A DNA stretch of 59,897 bases. Origin: Myceligenerans pegani. Its GTDB lineage: Bacteria; Actinomycetota; Actinomycetes; Actinomycetales; Cellulomonadaceae. Made by a program: the position numbers and the translations under genes. Shown in pieces: positions 45,402-55,976 of the stretch (its first letter is position 1; the number at the start of each line of letters is the position of its first letter). The notes below the pieces were generated by a model. It made no database searches and was not told where the DNA came from. It was given only the letters and a program-made list of their open reading frames with translations. The stretch lies in the NCBI RefSeq assembly GCF_014892515.1, contig NZ_JADBGR010000066.1, positions 1-59,897 on the forward strand, in the 5' to 3' direction.

Positions 45402-45618
45402 GACACTCGTTCTACGCCGCGCGATACCCGACCCGAGGCCGCTTGACGGAACATTGACACCGGAGCCCCGGACCTTTGCGGATCACTGACACCCCGCCGC
45501 CGGAACCGCGCCAAGCGGCCTTCGGGCGCTCCGGGCAGAAACTCATACGGATCCTTAACACCCCCGAGGGCTGTGCCGACGGCACACCGCGGGAACGACG
45601 GAGGCATGATCGGTACTC
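45402..45618. promoter_or_regulatory. Shared control region of kdp and trkH
   Basis: The 217 bases between the divergent potassium genes contain TTGACG and TTGACA (about 45443 and 45454), a 9-base inverted repeat GGCCGCTTG/CAAGCGGCC (45437-45445, 45512-45520), and a stem with a UUCG loop (45514-45530). A GTGCC/GGCAC hairpin at 45573-45585 lies in the trkH leader. I could not match a known riboswitch. It should carry KdpE sites for the minus strand. Confidence 0.55.
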
Positions 45619-47025
45619 GTGCGTTTCTCCCTGCCGAACCCCCGGGCGTCTGAGGTCGGTGGTTCTCATTCCCCGGCCAGCCTGCGACGGCGGCCCGCGC
45701 AGGTCGTGACGGCGGGCTTCCTGGCCGCGATCCTGACCGGGACCGTCCTGCTGTCCCTGCCCGTGGCCGCGGCCGATCGGAACGCGACCCTGGTGGAGGC
45801 GCTGTTCACGGCGACATCGGCGGTGTGCGTGACCGGGCTGGTGGTCGTCGATACCGAGACCTTCTGGACACCGTTCGGGCAGGGGGTGATCGTCGTATTG
45901 ATCCAGGTGGGCGGGTTCGGCGTGATGACCGTGGCGTCGCTGCTCGGCCTGCTGCTGTCCCGTCGTCTCGGGCTGGGCACGCGCCTGGTCGCGGCCGAGT
46001 CGACGCACACGGTCAGCCTGGGCGACGTCCGGCACGTGATGCTCGGCGCGCTGCGGTTCACGCTCGCCGCCGAGGCGGTGGTCGCCGTCGTGCTGACGCT
46101 CCGGCTGATGACCGCCTACGGGGAGAGTCCCGGGCACGCGGCGTGGTCCGGCGTCTTCCACGCGATCTCCGCGTTCAACAACGCCGGCTTCTCCCTCTAC
46201 TCCGACTCCCTGATCCGGTTCGTCGCCGACCCGTGGGTCTGCCTGCCGATCTGCGCGGCCGTCATCGTGGGCGGAATCGGGTTCCCCGTGCTGCTGGAGC
46301 TGTGGCGACTCGGCCGGGCGGGACGCGGGCGCGTGTTCCAGCTACGGCGGTGGAGCATCCACTCCCGCCTCACGGTCGGGACCACAGCGGTGCTGCTGGT
46401 GGTCGCCACCGTGGTGTTCCTGCTGGCCGAGTGGAGCAACCCGGCGACGTTCGGCCCGCTGGACGTCCCCGGCAAGATCCTGGCCGCCTTCACCCAGGGA
46501 GTCATGCCCCGCACCGCGGGCTTCAACTCGGTCCCCACCGACGCGCTGAACAACGGCACCTGGTTCTTCACCGACATGCTCATGTTCATCGGCGCCGGCT
46601 CGGCCGGTACGGGCGGCGGCATCAAGGTCGGTACGTTCATCGTGCTGGCGTTCGTCATCTGGTCCGAGCTCCGCGGCGACTCCGACGTCACCGTGTTCGA
46701 CCGGCGCATCGCCCGTACGACCCAGCGTCAGGCCGTCACCGTCGCGCTGCTGGGGGTGGCGGCGGTCGCCGTACCGACATTTGTCATGACCGTCACGACG
46801 ACAATCTTCTCCCTGGACTCGATCCTGTTCGAGGTGATCTCCGCGTTCGCCACCACCGGCCTGTCCACGGGAATCACCGCGGATCTGCCCTGGTGGCACC
46901 AGCTGATCCTGGTCGTGCTGATGTTCCTGGGGCGCCTCGGGCCGATCACGCTCGGCGCGTCCGTGGCGCTGCGCGGGCAGCAGCGCCTGTTCCGCAAGCC
47001 GGAGTCGGCGATGGTCATCGGCTGA
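45619..47025 (+). CDS. TrkH/KtrB-type potassium uptake protein
   Basis: 468 residues with eight to ten membrane segments and four pore loops: FTATSAVCVTGLVVVDT, HAISAFNNAGFSLY, QGVMPRTAGFNSV and SAFATTGLSTG, each holding the filter glycine. This is the translocating subunit of a Ktr/Trk system, which needs a TrkA/KtrA gating ring encoded elsewhere, as none is in the window. It starts at a GTG and diverges from the kdp operon. Confidence 0.92.
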   Translation: MRFSLPNPRASEVGGSHSPASLRRRPAQVVTAGFLAAILTGTVLLSLPVAAADRNATLVEALFTATSAVCVTGLVVVDTETFWTPFGQGVIVVLIQVGGFGVMTVASLLGLLLSRRLGLGTRLVAAESTHTVSLGDVRHVMLGALRFTLAAEAVVAVVLTLRLMTAYGESPGHAAWSGVFHAISAFNNAGFSLYSDSLIRFVADPWVCLPICAAVIVGGIGFPVLLELWRLGRAGRGRVFQLRRWSIHSRLTVGTTAVLLVVATVVFLLAEWSNPATFGPLDVPGKILAAFTQGVMPRTAGFNSVPTDALNNGTWFFTDMLMFIGAGSAGTGGGIKVGTFIVLAFVIWSELRGDSDVTVFDRRIARTTQRQAVTVALLGVAAVAVPTFVMTVTTTIFSLDSILFEVISAFATTGLSTGITADLPWWHQLILVVLMFLGRLGPITLGASVALRGQQRLFRKPESAMVIG

Positions 47026-47479
47026 CGCCGGAGCGCAGGGCGCTGTTGGCTGGTGCTCCGCCAGACGGTGCTCCGCCGGCCGGCGCCCCGTTGGGCGACG
47101 CCGCGTCCCAGGCGCGCGCGATTCCCAGGCGCCGCAGGTGTGCGTCGGTCACGGTGGCCCCATCGGGCCCGATCCAGTGCTCGGGGCCGAAGCGGCCATC
47201 GGTACGGGCATCCCAGCGACGCATGAAGGGCGTGCCGTTGTCGGCGATGACGACCGACCCGTACGTCGCGGGAAGCGGGTCGGCGGGCAGATGGATCAGA
47301 GTGAAGACGCCCGCGATGTCCGACGGCGTCACCGAGGCCACGCTGTACCAGTTGCCGTCCACGTCACGCTGGATCGCGTACCCGCTGGCGTCCACAGCCA
47401 CGCTGAGATACGGCAGGTCCGCGTCGAGGAGTTCCTGGTTGCTCTGGTAGACGGTACCGACCTGGGCTGTCTGGGTCAT
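47015..47479 (-). CDS. Hypothetical protein
   Basis: 154 residues from the ATG at 47479, which has GAGGAG eight bases upstream. The frame is open further upstream but without coding character. No signal or membrane segment is seen. The body is rich in Asp/Trp/Tyr (YLSVAVDASGYAIQRDVDGNWYSVASVTPSDIAG), and the C-terminus is a Gly-Ala-Pro repeat (NGAPAGGAPSGGAPA). Its last 11 bases overlap the end of the convergent trkH gene. The family is not recognised. Confidence 0.65.
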   Translation of the reverse strand: MTQTAQVGTVYQSNQELLDADLPYLSVAVDASGYAIQRDVDGNWYSVASVTPSDIAGVFTLIHLPADPLPATYGSVVIADNGTPFMRRWDARTDGRFGPEHWIGPDGATVTDAHLRRLGIARAWDAASPNGAPAGGAPSGGAPANSALRSGVSR

Positions 47480-47631
47480 CGCGAGAACTCCTCGGCGTCG
47501 AATCGGTGGTATCCACCCATCAAAGCGGATTCGTCGCGATTCGTAGCCAGATCTGGATGAGGAGACGCGGGTCAGCGCGCGCTCCGGAACACTATGGAGA
47601 CGGGCCGGTCCGGACAACAGGTTTCAGCTGT

Positions 47632-47648
47632 GGCCGAATGGTTCGGCC
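47632..47648. promoter_or_regulatory. Hairpin/palindrome GGCCGAA-TGG-TTCGGCC
   Basis: A perfect 7-base inverted repeat about 105 bases upstream of the WD40 gene. It could be an operator or part of the leader. A direct repeat GCACGTCGA (47719-47727 and 47732-47740) follows closer to the start. Confidence 0.4.
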
Positions 47649-47753
47649 GCGCCCGCCCGAGCCAGGCCTCCGGACACCGACCGGCGCGAGCCCGACCGTC
47701 GGCATCAACCCGCAGTGAGCACGTCGAGCGTGCACGTCGAAAGGTGAACTGGA

Positions 47754-50700
47754 GTGGGACGACGCGAGAAGCCCGTGGACCCCGATGCCGGTCCCGTCCA
47801 GCGGCTCGCGCACGACCTGCGCACCCTCCGCGAGCAGGCCGGCAGGCCGACCTACCGGGAGATGGCCCGGCACACGGGCTACTCGCCGAGCGCGCTGTCC
47901 CAGGCAGCGGCCGGCGAGTCGCTTCCGTCCCTGGCCGTGGTCCTGGCGTACGCGTCGGCGCTGGACGGGGTCCCCGCGGAGTGGGAGCAGCGGTGGCGAG
48001 ACGCCGACCGCGCCGCCCGGGAGTCCGCCGCACGGGACGACGACACGGCACCGCCGTACCGGGGACTGGCCCGGTTCGAACCGGGCGACCGGGAGCTGTT
48101 CTTCGGCCGGGACGCCGTGGTCGGCGAGCTGGTGGAACTGGCGCGAGAGCACCGGTTCGCCGCGGTGTTCGGTCCGTCGGGCAGCGGCAAGTCCTCGCTG
48201 CTGCGTGCAGGGCTCATCCCCGCACTGGGCAAGCGCCCGGCCGCCGACCGGCCAGGGCTGATCCGCATCCTCACGCCGGGTGAACGGCCCGCGCACACCC
48301 ATGCCAAGGCGCTGGTCCCGCAGGACGGCGAGCGGGACACCTGGGTGATCGTCGACCAGTTCGAGGAACTGTTCACCCTGTGCCGCGACAGCGCGGAACG
48401 GAACCGCTTCCTCGACGCCCTGCTCACGGCCCGCGAGCCCACCAGCCGGCTGCGGGTGGTCATCGCGGTCCGCGGGGACTTCTACGGCCACTGCGCCGCC
48501 CACCGCGACCTGGCCGACGCGGTGCGCCGGGCCAACCTCCTGGTCGGGCCGATGAGCCCCGCCGAGTTGCGCGAGGTGATCACCGGTCCGGCGGCCGCCG
48601 TCGGCCTCAACGTGGAACGCGCGCTCACCGCCCGCCTCATCGACGAGGTCACCGACCGGCCCGGCGCGCTGCCCATGCTGTCCCACACCCTGCTCGAGAC
48701 CTGGCGTCGCCGGCGCGGCCGCACGCTGACCCTCGACGCGTACGAGGCGACGGGCGGTGTCGAGGGCGCCATCGCCGCCACCGCCGAACGGCTGTACGCC
48801 GACCTGTCGCCGGACCAGACACGCGCCGCCCGCCGCGTCCTGCTCCGCCTGATCGCCCCCGGCGACGGCACCGCCGACACCCGCCGTCCCGCGGAACGGA
48901 CCGAGCTGGACGCGGGCGCGGGGACGAGCCCCAGGGCGTCGGACGCGCCCGTCCACGACGTCGACGTCGTCGTCGAGCGCCTCGCCGCCGCCCGGCTGAT
49001 CACCATCGACGACGACACCGTCGAACTGGCCCACGAGGCGCTGATCACCGGCTGGCCCCGGCTACGGGACTGGATCGACCAGGACCGGGAGCGCCTGCGC
49101 GCGCAACGCCGCCTCGGCGAGGCCGCCCGCGCCTGGGAGGAGCTGGACCGCGACCCTGGGGCCCTGTACCGAGGGACGCGGCTCGACCGCGCGGAGGAGT
49201 TGTTCGGCAGTGCGCCGACCCGGTCCGGAGAGGGCGACGACCTGACGCGCCCGGAGCGTGCCTTCCTCACCGCCGCCCTGGCCGCACGTGACGCGGAGCG
49301 GGGCGAGGCGATCCGTACGGCGCGACGGTTCCGCGCCCTCACCGCCGCCCTCTCGGCATTCCTCGTGCTCGCGCTCGGCGCCGGTCTCATCGCCTGGCAG
49401 GAGAACCGAGCGAGCGAGGAGGAGCACACGAGGACCACGGCCCGCCGGATCGCGGCCGTGGCGAACGGCCTGCGCGCGGCCGATCCCCGAGCAGCGGCGC
49501 TGCTCGGGGTCGCGGCATGGCAGATCGCGCCGCTCACCGAGTCCCGCGCCGCGCTGCTCGGCTCCTTGGCCCAGCCGGAGGTGGATGCGTTCACCGACCG
49601 GCAGGCCGACACGGACACGCGGCGCTTCCTCGCCGAGGAGGGCCGGACCCTGTTCAGTTCCGCGGACCGGCGGGTACGCGTCTGGGACGTCGTCCGCGGC
49701 GAGCAGACCGACGGATTCCAGCTCCCCGAGGGCACGACGCTCGACGGCGTCAGCCCGGACGCCCGCACCCTCTACGTCTCCGGGCCGGACGGCACGGAGC
49801 TGTGGGACGTGGCGACACGGAGACCCGTCGCCGAGCACGCGGCACCGGACACGGCTCTGGCCGGCTTCGCGGCCGACGGTCGCAGCTATCTCGTCAGCTC
49901 GCTGCCCGACGGGCGCGGAGCGGGGCTTGTCCAGCAGCGCCGGACCGCGAACGGGAAGGTCCTCTTCGAGAGGTCCGTCCCGGGCGACGTGTCCCAGGCC
50001 GGGATCGGCGCGGACGGCCGGCTGCTCGCACTCTGCCCCGTCGGCGGCACCCTCCAGATATGGGACGGCGTCAGCGGCGAGCGCCGGTCCGGCGCCTGGG
50101 AGACGAAGGAAGTCTGCAGCAACGCGTCCGGCTCCGTACGGTTCAGCCGCGACGGCACGCGGCTCGCCCTGGCGTCCGCCGCCGAGGTCCGGGTCTGGGA
50201 TCTGCCGAGTGGACGCCTCGTCGCCGAGCTCCCGGGCAGCGGCGACGGCTTCCTCCCCCGGGTCGAGTTCTCGCCGGACGGGGCGTTCCTGGCCTTGGCG
50301 GACGACACCGCCCTCACGGTCTGGCGCCTGCGGGACACCGGCGTCCTGGTCTTCGAGCGGGCCCTCGACGGCGAGGTGGCCGGAGACCTCGCCTGGACAC
50401 CCGGCGAGCGCCCGGTACTGCGCTTCCTCGCCGGGTCCACGGTCCGCGCGTACGACCTCGCCGCGCGCCTCGCGCCCTGGCAGGCCACGCCCACCGACAC
50501 GGCGGTGCTCAGTCCCGACGGCACCGTCCTCGCCACCGCGACCCGCTCCGGGAGGAGCGACCGCTACCGTTTCGAGCTGCGCTCCGCCGGCGCCGGCGAC
50601 GTCCTCGCCCGTGCGGAGCTCGGCCCGCTGCAGGGAGCCGACGGCGACGTCCCCGTGCTGGCCTTCAGTCCGGACGGCGGGGCGCTCGCCGTCGCCGACA

Positions 50701-51539
50701 CCACGACGTCCCGGGGTTCCGTACGACAGCGGTTCACCGTGTGGGACGTACGGCGACACGAGGAGCGGACGTCGTTCGAGACCCCTTGGACCGGCGAGCG
50801 TCTCCTCTCCGGAATCACCCTCGGGCCGGGTGGCCGGACGCTGCTGGTCTCGCGCCTCGCCGACGCCGCCGTCGTCGACGTCTGGGACACCGGAACGGAC
50901 GGCGGCGAGGAGGCACCGCGGATGACGAGCTCTCTGCCCGTCTCCGTCGGCGTCCCCTCGGCCGTGCGGCCCGACGGGCGGCTGCTCGCCGACGCCGCGG
51001 ACCAGGTCACGAAGCTCCCCTCGGGGACGGTCGCCGGCCGCGCGCTCGCGCGGGGCAGGGAGGTCACCGCGCTGGCATTCAGCCCCGCCGGCACGGTTCT
51101 CGCGGTCGGTGACTCGGCGGGCCGGGTGCACCTGTGGGACGGCGACGTCCGGCAGTTGGCGGGCTTTCTGGCGGGGCTCTCCGGAACCGGGGAGGTCGGA
51201 GACCGGGAGGCCGTGTCCGCGATCGCGTTCTCGGCCGACGGCCGCACGCTCGCTCTGGGCGGCACCGGTGGCGGGCTCCAGCTCTGGGACACCGCGTCCC
51301 AGCAGCTCCTCGCCGCGGAGCTGCCGACCGCAGGCGAGGAGATCCGGTCCCTCGCGTTCAGCCGGGACGTCGGCACCGTCTATGCCGCGAGCCCGCACGC
51401 CCCGCTCCAGGCCTACTCCATCGCCCCGGATCATGCCGTCGCCGCCGTCTGCGACCGCACGGGTGCCGGACTGTCGAGGGACCAGTGGCGGGCCTACGTG
51501 CCGGACGCGCCGTACCGCCGGGTCTGCGAACGTGATTGA
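47754..51539 (+). CDS. HTH-nSTAND-WD40 repeat protein
   Basis: 1261 residues. An N-terminal Xre-like helix-turn-helix (about 15-72, YREMARHTGYSPSALSQAAAGE) is followed by a STAND-type NTPase domain of the nSTAND1 kind (about 100-520) with Walker A GPSGSGKSS (140-148), Walker B VIVDQFEELF (198-207) and VRGDFYGHC. A possible membrane helix lies at about 527-548 (ALTAALSAFLVLALGAGLIAW). The remainder (about 600-1261) is a WD40 beta-propeller series (RVRVWDVV, EVRVWDLPSG, GRVHLWDGDV, GGLQLWDTAS). Such proteins act as signal-triggered switches and are common in actinobacteria. The partner is unknown. Confidence 0.88.
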   Translation: MGRREKPVDPDAGPVQRLAHDLRTLREQAGRPTYREMARHTGYSPSALSQAAAGESLPSLAVVLAYASALDGVPAEWEQRWRDADRAARESAARDDDTAPPYRGLARFEPGDRELFFGRDAVVGELVELAREHRFAAVFGPSGSGKSSLLRAGLIPALGKRPAADRPGLIRILTPGERPAHTHAKALVPQDGERDTWVIVDQFEELFTLCRDSAERNRFLDALLTAREPTSRLRVVIAVRGDFYGHCAAHRDLADAVRRANLLVGPMSPAELREVITGPAAAVGLNVERALTARLIDEVTDRPGALPMLSHTLLETWRRRRGRTLTLDAYEATGGVEGAIAATAERLYADLSPDQTRAARRVLLRLIAPGDGTADTRRPAERTELDAGAGTSPRASDAPVHDVDVVVERLAAARLITIDDDTVELAHEALITGWPRLRDWIDQDRERLRAQRRLGEAARAWEELDRDPGALYRGTRLDRAEELFGSAPTRSGEGDDLTRPERAFLTAALAARDAERGEAIRTARRFRALTAALSAFLVLALGAGLIAWQENRASEEEHTRTTARRIAAVANGLRAADPRAAALLGVAAWQIAPLTESRAALLGSLAQPEVDAFTDRQADTDTRRFLAEEGRTLFSSADRRVRVWDVVRGEQTDGFQLPEGTTLDGVSPDARTLYVSGPDGTELWDVATRRPVAEHAAPDTALAGFAADGRSYLVSSLPDGRGAGLVQQRRTANGKVLFERSVPGDVSQAGIGADGRLLALCPVGGTLQIWDGVSGERRSGAWETKEVCSNASGSVRFSRDGTRLALASAAEVRVWDLPSGRLVAELPGSGDGFLPRVEFSPDGAFLALADDTALTVWRLRDTGVLVFERALDGEVAGDLAWTPGERPVLRFLAGSTVRAYDLAARLAPWQATPTDTAVLSPDGTVLATATRSGRSDRYRFELRSAGAGDVLARAELGPLQGADGDVPVLAFSPDGGALAVADTTTSRGSVRQRFTVWDVRRHEERTSFETPWTGERLLSGITLGPGGRTLLVSRLADAAVVDVWDTGTDGGEEAPRMTSSLPVSVGVPSAVRPDGRLLADAADQVTKLPSGTVAGRALARGREVTALAFSPAGTVLAVGDSAGRVHLWDGDVRQLAGFLAGLSGTGEVGDREAVSAIAFSADGRTLALGGTGGGLQLWDTASQQLLAAELPTAGEEIRSLAFSRDVGTVYAASPHAPLQAYSIAPDHAVAAVCDRTGAGLSRDQWRAYVPDAPYRRVCERD

Positions 51540-51583
51540 TCAGTACGTGATTGATCAGAGTGACGGCGGGGGTCGCTGATCAA
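51530..51583. repeat. Tandem 15-base repeat and inverted copy at the end of the WD40 gene
   Basis: ACGTGATTGATCAG is present at 51530 and 51545 (15-base period). An inverted, slightly shortened copy (CTGATCAACGT, starting 51576) follows, so TTGATCAG and CTGATCAA form a stem with a 17-base loop. The first copy contains the WD40 stop codon. It may be a terminator or an operator for the deacetylase gene downstream. Confidence 0.65.
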
Positions 51584-51600
51584 CGTAAGCGCCGCTCACG

Positions 51601-53058
51601 ATGGGCGGCATGCGCAAGAACACGCTTGTCCCCGTACTCCTCCTGCTCGGGGCCCTGTCCCTGACAGCCGCCTGTTCCCCGGTCCGGGGCACACCACCGG
51701 CGGGTTCCGCCGACACCGGCGCGAGCCCGTCCGCCCCGAGCGACGTCGTCCGAACCGTCGACCCGACGAAGATCCAGGGCCTCGACATCGTGAACGACAG
51801 CGGCAACGACCCGTCCTGCCCCTGGACGACCAGCTATCCGGCCGTGCCCGGCGCCGAATCGATGACCGCTGTGATGAAGGGCGAGGTCGAGCGGCGCCTC
51901 CACGCGTACGTCGACAACGGCTGCGGTGCAGGGAACGAGCTCGACCTCAACATCGGCTTCGACTTCCTGGTCGCCTCCGGTGACGTCGTCGGCGTGCGGC
52001 TGACGACCCAGGACCCGGGCGCGGCCGGCGACGGGACGGAGACGAGGACGTACTGGTACGACGGCGAGGACGCTCAGCGGCGCGAGGCGCTCGACCTCAT
52101 CGCGGAGGCGTCTCGCCCGGACTTCGTCGCCACGGTGCGGGCGCAGCTCGAGGGCCGCGCGGGCATTGACCCCGCCACCCTCGGCAACGCCTTCTCCGGG
52201 CCCCAGGCGCGGCGCGCCGTGCTCGACGACATGTCCTTCACCCGCGAGGGCGCGCTGCGGATCGACTTCGACCGCAGCACGGTCGGCGTCCCCCCGGGCG
52301 GCCGTTACCAGGTGATCCTGCCGGGCGCGACAGTCGCACCCTGGTTGTCCGGCTTCGGCGAGCGCGTCCAGGAGCAGGCGGTGTCGCCGAGCGGCAGGCT
52401 CGACCTCGGGGCGCCCGCGCCCACCGCCACGCCGTCCGCGGCCGCAGCGCCCACGCCCGAGGCGAGCGCGCCCGGCGCCGACACCACGGACTGCTCGAAG
52501 GTGAGGTGCATCGCCCTGACGTTCGACGACGGCCCGGCGGTACCGGAGACGGCCACGCTGCTCGAGTACCTGGCCGAGTACGAGGCCCGCGCCACCTTCT
52601 TCGTCGTCGGCCAGAACGCCGCCGCCCACCCCGAGGCCCTGCGCGCGGAGGCCGCGGCCGGGCACGAGATCGGCAACCACTCGTGGAACCATCCCGACCT
52701 CACCCAGCTCACCGCGGCCGAGGTCGCCTCCCAGCTGCAGCGCACCAGCGCGGCCATCAAGGCGGCGACGGGCGAGGAACCGACGCTGTTCCGGCCCCCG
52801 TACGGCGCGATCGACGACGCGGTGCGGTCGGCGACCGATCTCTCGCCCGTCCTCTGGGACGTGGATCCGGAGGACTGGAGGTACCGCGACTCCGCCAGGG
52901 TGGCGCAGACGGTGATCGCCCAGGCCGGGCCCAACGAGGTCATCCTGCTGCACGACATCCACCCGACGTCGGTGGCCGCCGTCCCGGAGATCCTGCGCAC
53001 CCTCAGCGCGCAGGGCTACCACTTCGTGACGGTCAGCCACCTGAGGGCCACCCTCTGA
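51601..53058 (+). CDS. Lipoprotein polysaccharide deacetylase
   Basis: 485 residues. The signal ends in lipobox LTAAC (Cys25), so the enzyme is membrane-tethered outside the cell. Residues about 60-270 form a PdaC-like accessory domain (DUF3298/4163-like). After a Pro/Ala/Thr linker comes a NodB deacetylase domain (about 300-485) with metal motifs TFDDGP (Asp309, Asp310), HSWNH (His360, His364), RPPYG (398-402) and LLHDIHP (His451). It should remove acetyl groups from peptidoglycan or another N-acetyl glycan. An ATG nine bases downstream (MRKNTL) is an equally good start. Confidence 0.9.
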   Translation: MGGMRKNTLVPVLLLLGALSLTAACSPVRGTPPAGSADTGASPSAPSDVVRTVDPTKIQGLDIVNDSGNDPSCPWTTSYPAVPGAESMTAVMKGEVERRLHAYVDNGCGAGNELDLNIGFDFLVASGDVVGVRLTTQDPGAAGDGTETRTYWYDGEDAQRREALDLIAEASRPDFVATVRAQLEGRAGIDPATLGNAFSGPQARRAVLDDMSFTREGALRIDFDRSTVGVPPGGRYQVILPGATVAPWLSGFGERVQEQAVSPSGRLDLGAPAPTATPSAAAAPTPEASAPGADTTDCSKVRCIALTFDDGPAVPETATLLEYLAEYEARATFFVVGQNAAAHPEALRAEAAAGHEIGNHSWNHPDLTQLTAAEVASQLQRTSAAIKAATGEEPTLFRPPYGAIDDAVRSATDLSPVLWDVDPEDWRYRDSARVAQTVIAQAGPNEVILLHDIHPTSVAAVPEILRTLSAQGYHFVTVSHLRATL

Positions 53059-53152
53059 CGCACTGCGGCCGGGCCGGGCGAGGCGCCGGGTCACCCCGGC
53101 GCGCCCCATGGACCGCGCCAGGCATCCCCGACTGGTCGCTCCGCTGCCCCGT

Positions 53153-53191
53153 CCCGCTTCCGCCGCGGCCGAGAGGCCGGGCGGAAGCGGG
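53153..53191. terminator. Strong bidirectional terminator, GAGA tetraloop
   Basis: A 12-base stem (CCCGCTTCCGCC with GGCGGAAGCGGG) continues into a 5-base stem capped by GAGA, with one bulged G. It lies between the convergent deacetylase and hydrolase genes. Confidence 0.8.
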
Positions 53192-53204
53192 CGGGGTCGG
53201 TCCC

Positions 53205-54742
<1,538 letters not shown>

Positions 54743-54770
54743 CCGGCTACGGCCGAGGCCGGATTCTCGA

Positions 54771-54824
54771 CCGCGCCGTCCCTACCGCCGTCCCTACCGC
54801 GCCGCCCCTACCGCGCCGCCCCTT
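54771..54824. repeat. Short degenerate tandem repeats
   Basis: Imperfect repeats (CCGCCGTCCCTA, CCGCGCCGCCCCTA) occupy the gap between the convergent TetR and LLM genes. No coding role is seen. Confidence 0.6.
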
Positions 54825-54893
54825 CCGGGCGACACAGGCTCCCGGACGCCCCGGCGACCACGGCCCGGCACGATCAGGCCGCGAGAGCGATCC

Positions 54894-55775
54894 TCACGGT
54901 GAGGACAGGGTCGGCAGGACATCCGTGGCCACGGTGTCGAGGATCGCCTCGTCACCGGCGAACGGACCCTCGCGCCGCGGCCACGGTGCCAGGACGTCGG
55001 TGAAGCCCAGCTCCGCGGCGCGGCCCAGGAAGTCGCGGTAGACCTCGACGCTCGACAGGCTGAACACCGGCGCCGCGTCGGTCTGGAGGAAGCGACGGAC
55101 CGTGGCTGGGTCCCGGTCCTCGGCGGCCAGGGCCTCGTCGAACCGGGACGACAGCTCGGCCAGCGATCTCCACCACCCGTCCAGGCTGTCGTGGACCGTG
55201 CCCGTGGTGATCCAGCCCTGACCGTGCCGGGCGGTCAGTGCCAACGCCTTCGGACCGTTCGCGGCCAGCACGAACGGGGTGCGAGGACGCTGGACGCAGC
55301 CGGGGGCGTTGCGGGCGCCCGCGGCCGTGTAGTACTCGCCGGAGTAGTCGAGCCCGTCCCTGGTCAGCAGGCCGTCCAGCAGCTCGACGAACTCCCTGTA
55401 CCGCCTCGACGGGCTCGCGGCCCTCGTGGTGCCGCCGAAGACGTCCACGTCGTAGCCGTCCACCCCGCCGGCACCCAGGCCCACGGTCAGCCTGCCACCC
55501 GACAGGTCGTCCAGCGCCGTGATGTCCCTCGCGAACGGCACCGGGTGGCGGAAGTTCGGCGACGCCACCGCGAAGCCCAACTCGATCCGCGACGTCACGA
55601 GTGCCGCCGCGCTCAACGTCGGCACCGAGCCGAACCACGGGTCACCGACCAGCGGACCCCAGCCCAGGTGGTCGAACGTCCACGCGTGCGCGAAGCCGTA
55701 CGTCTCCGCCGCCTGCCACCTCGGCTTCGCCTCGGCCCAGCGGTACTCCGGAAGGATCGTGATCCCCGCCCTCAT
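54894..55775 (-). CDS. LLM class F420-dependent oxidoreductase-like protein
   Basis: 293 residues from the ATG at 55775 (MRAGITILPEYRWAEAKPRWQAAE). The luciferase-like TIM barrel shows FAHAWTFDHLGWGPL, LGFAVASPNFRHPVPFARDITALDDLSGGRLTVGLGAGG and LAANGPKALALTARHGQGWIT, typical of the F420-binding branch (His in TFDHLG, SGGRLxxGLGAG loop). The substrate is unknown. F420 use agrees with fbiC in this window. The longer open frame upstream covers a separate plus-strand gene and is not used. Confidence 0.87.
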   Translation of the reverse strand: MRAGITILPEYRWAEAKPRWQAAETYGFAHAWTFDHLGWGPLVGDPWFGSVPTLSAAALVTSRIELGFAVASPNFRHPVPFARDITALDDLSGGRLTVGLGAGGVDGYDVDVFGGTTRAASPSRRYREFVELLDGLLTRDGLDYSGEYYTAAGARNAPGCVQRPRTPFVLAANGPKALALTARHGQGWITTGTVHDSLDGWWRSLAELSSRFDEALAAEDRDPATVRRFLQTDAAPVFSLSSVEVYRDFLGRAAELGFTDVLAPWPRREGPFAGDEAILDTVATDVLPTLSSP

Positions 55776-55976
55776 CGCACTCCTCCTACGGATCGATTCC
55801 ACGCGCACTCGGCCGCCATCGGGCTGTTCGGCATGTGCAGGACCGTAGCTGAGCGCCGCGCCCGGCTCCGAGGGGATTTCCGAGCGGATCCGGGCAGCCG
55901 CCCTCTGCCACGTACGCGACCCACTGAGGCGGAGCGCCGCCGGCGGACCGGAGCCCAGGCGTTCACCCAGCCCGCC

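Noticed and set aside
49062-51434. 790-codon minus-strand frame opposite the WD40 region
   Set aside because: It is an antisense shadow of the propeller repeats; no start signal or family feature is visible.
54771-54824. Possible CRISPR-like repeats
   Set aside because: The units are short, degenerate and adjacent, with no spacers and no cas genes nearby.
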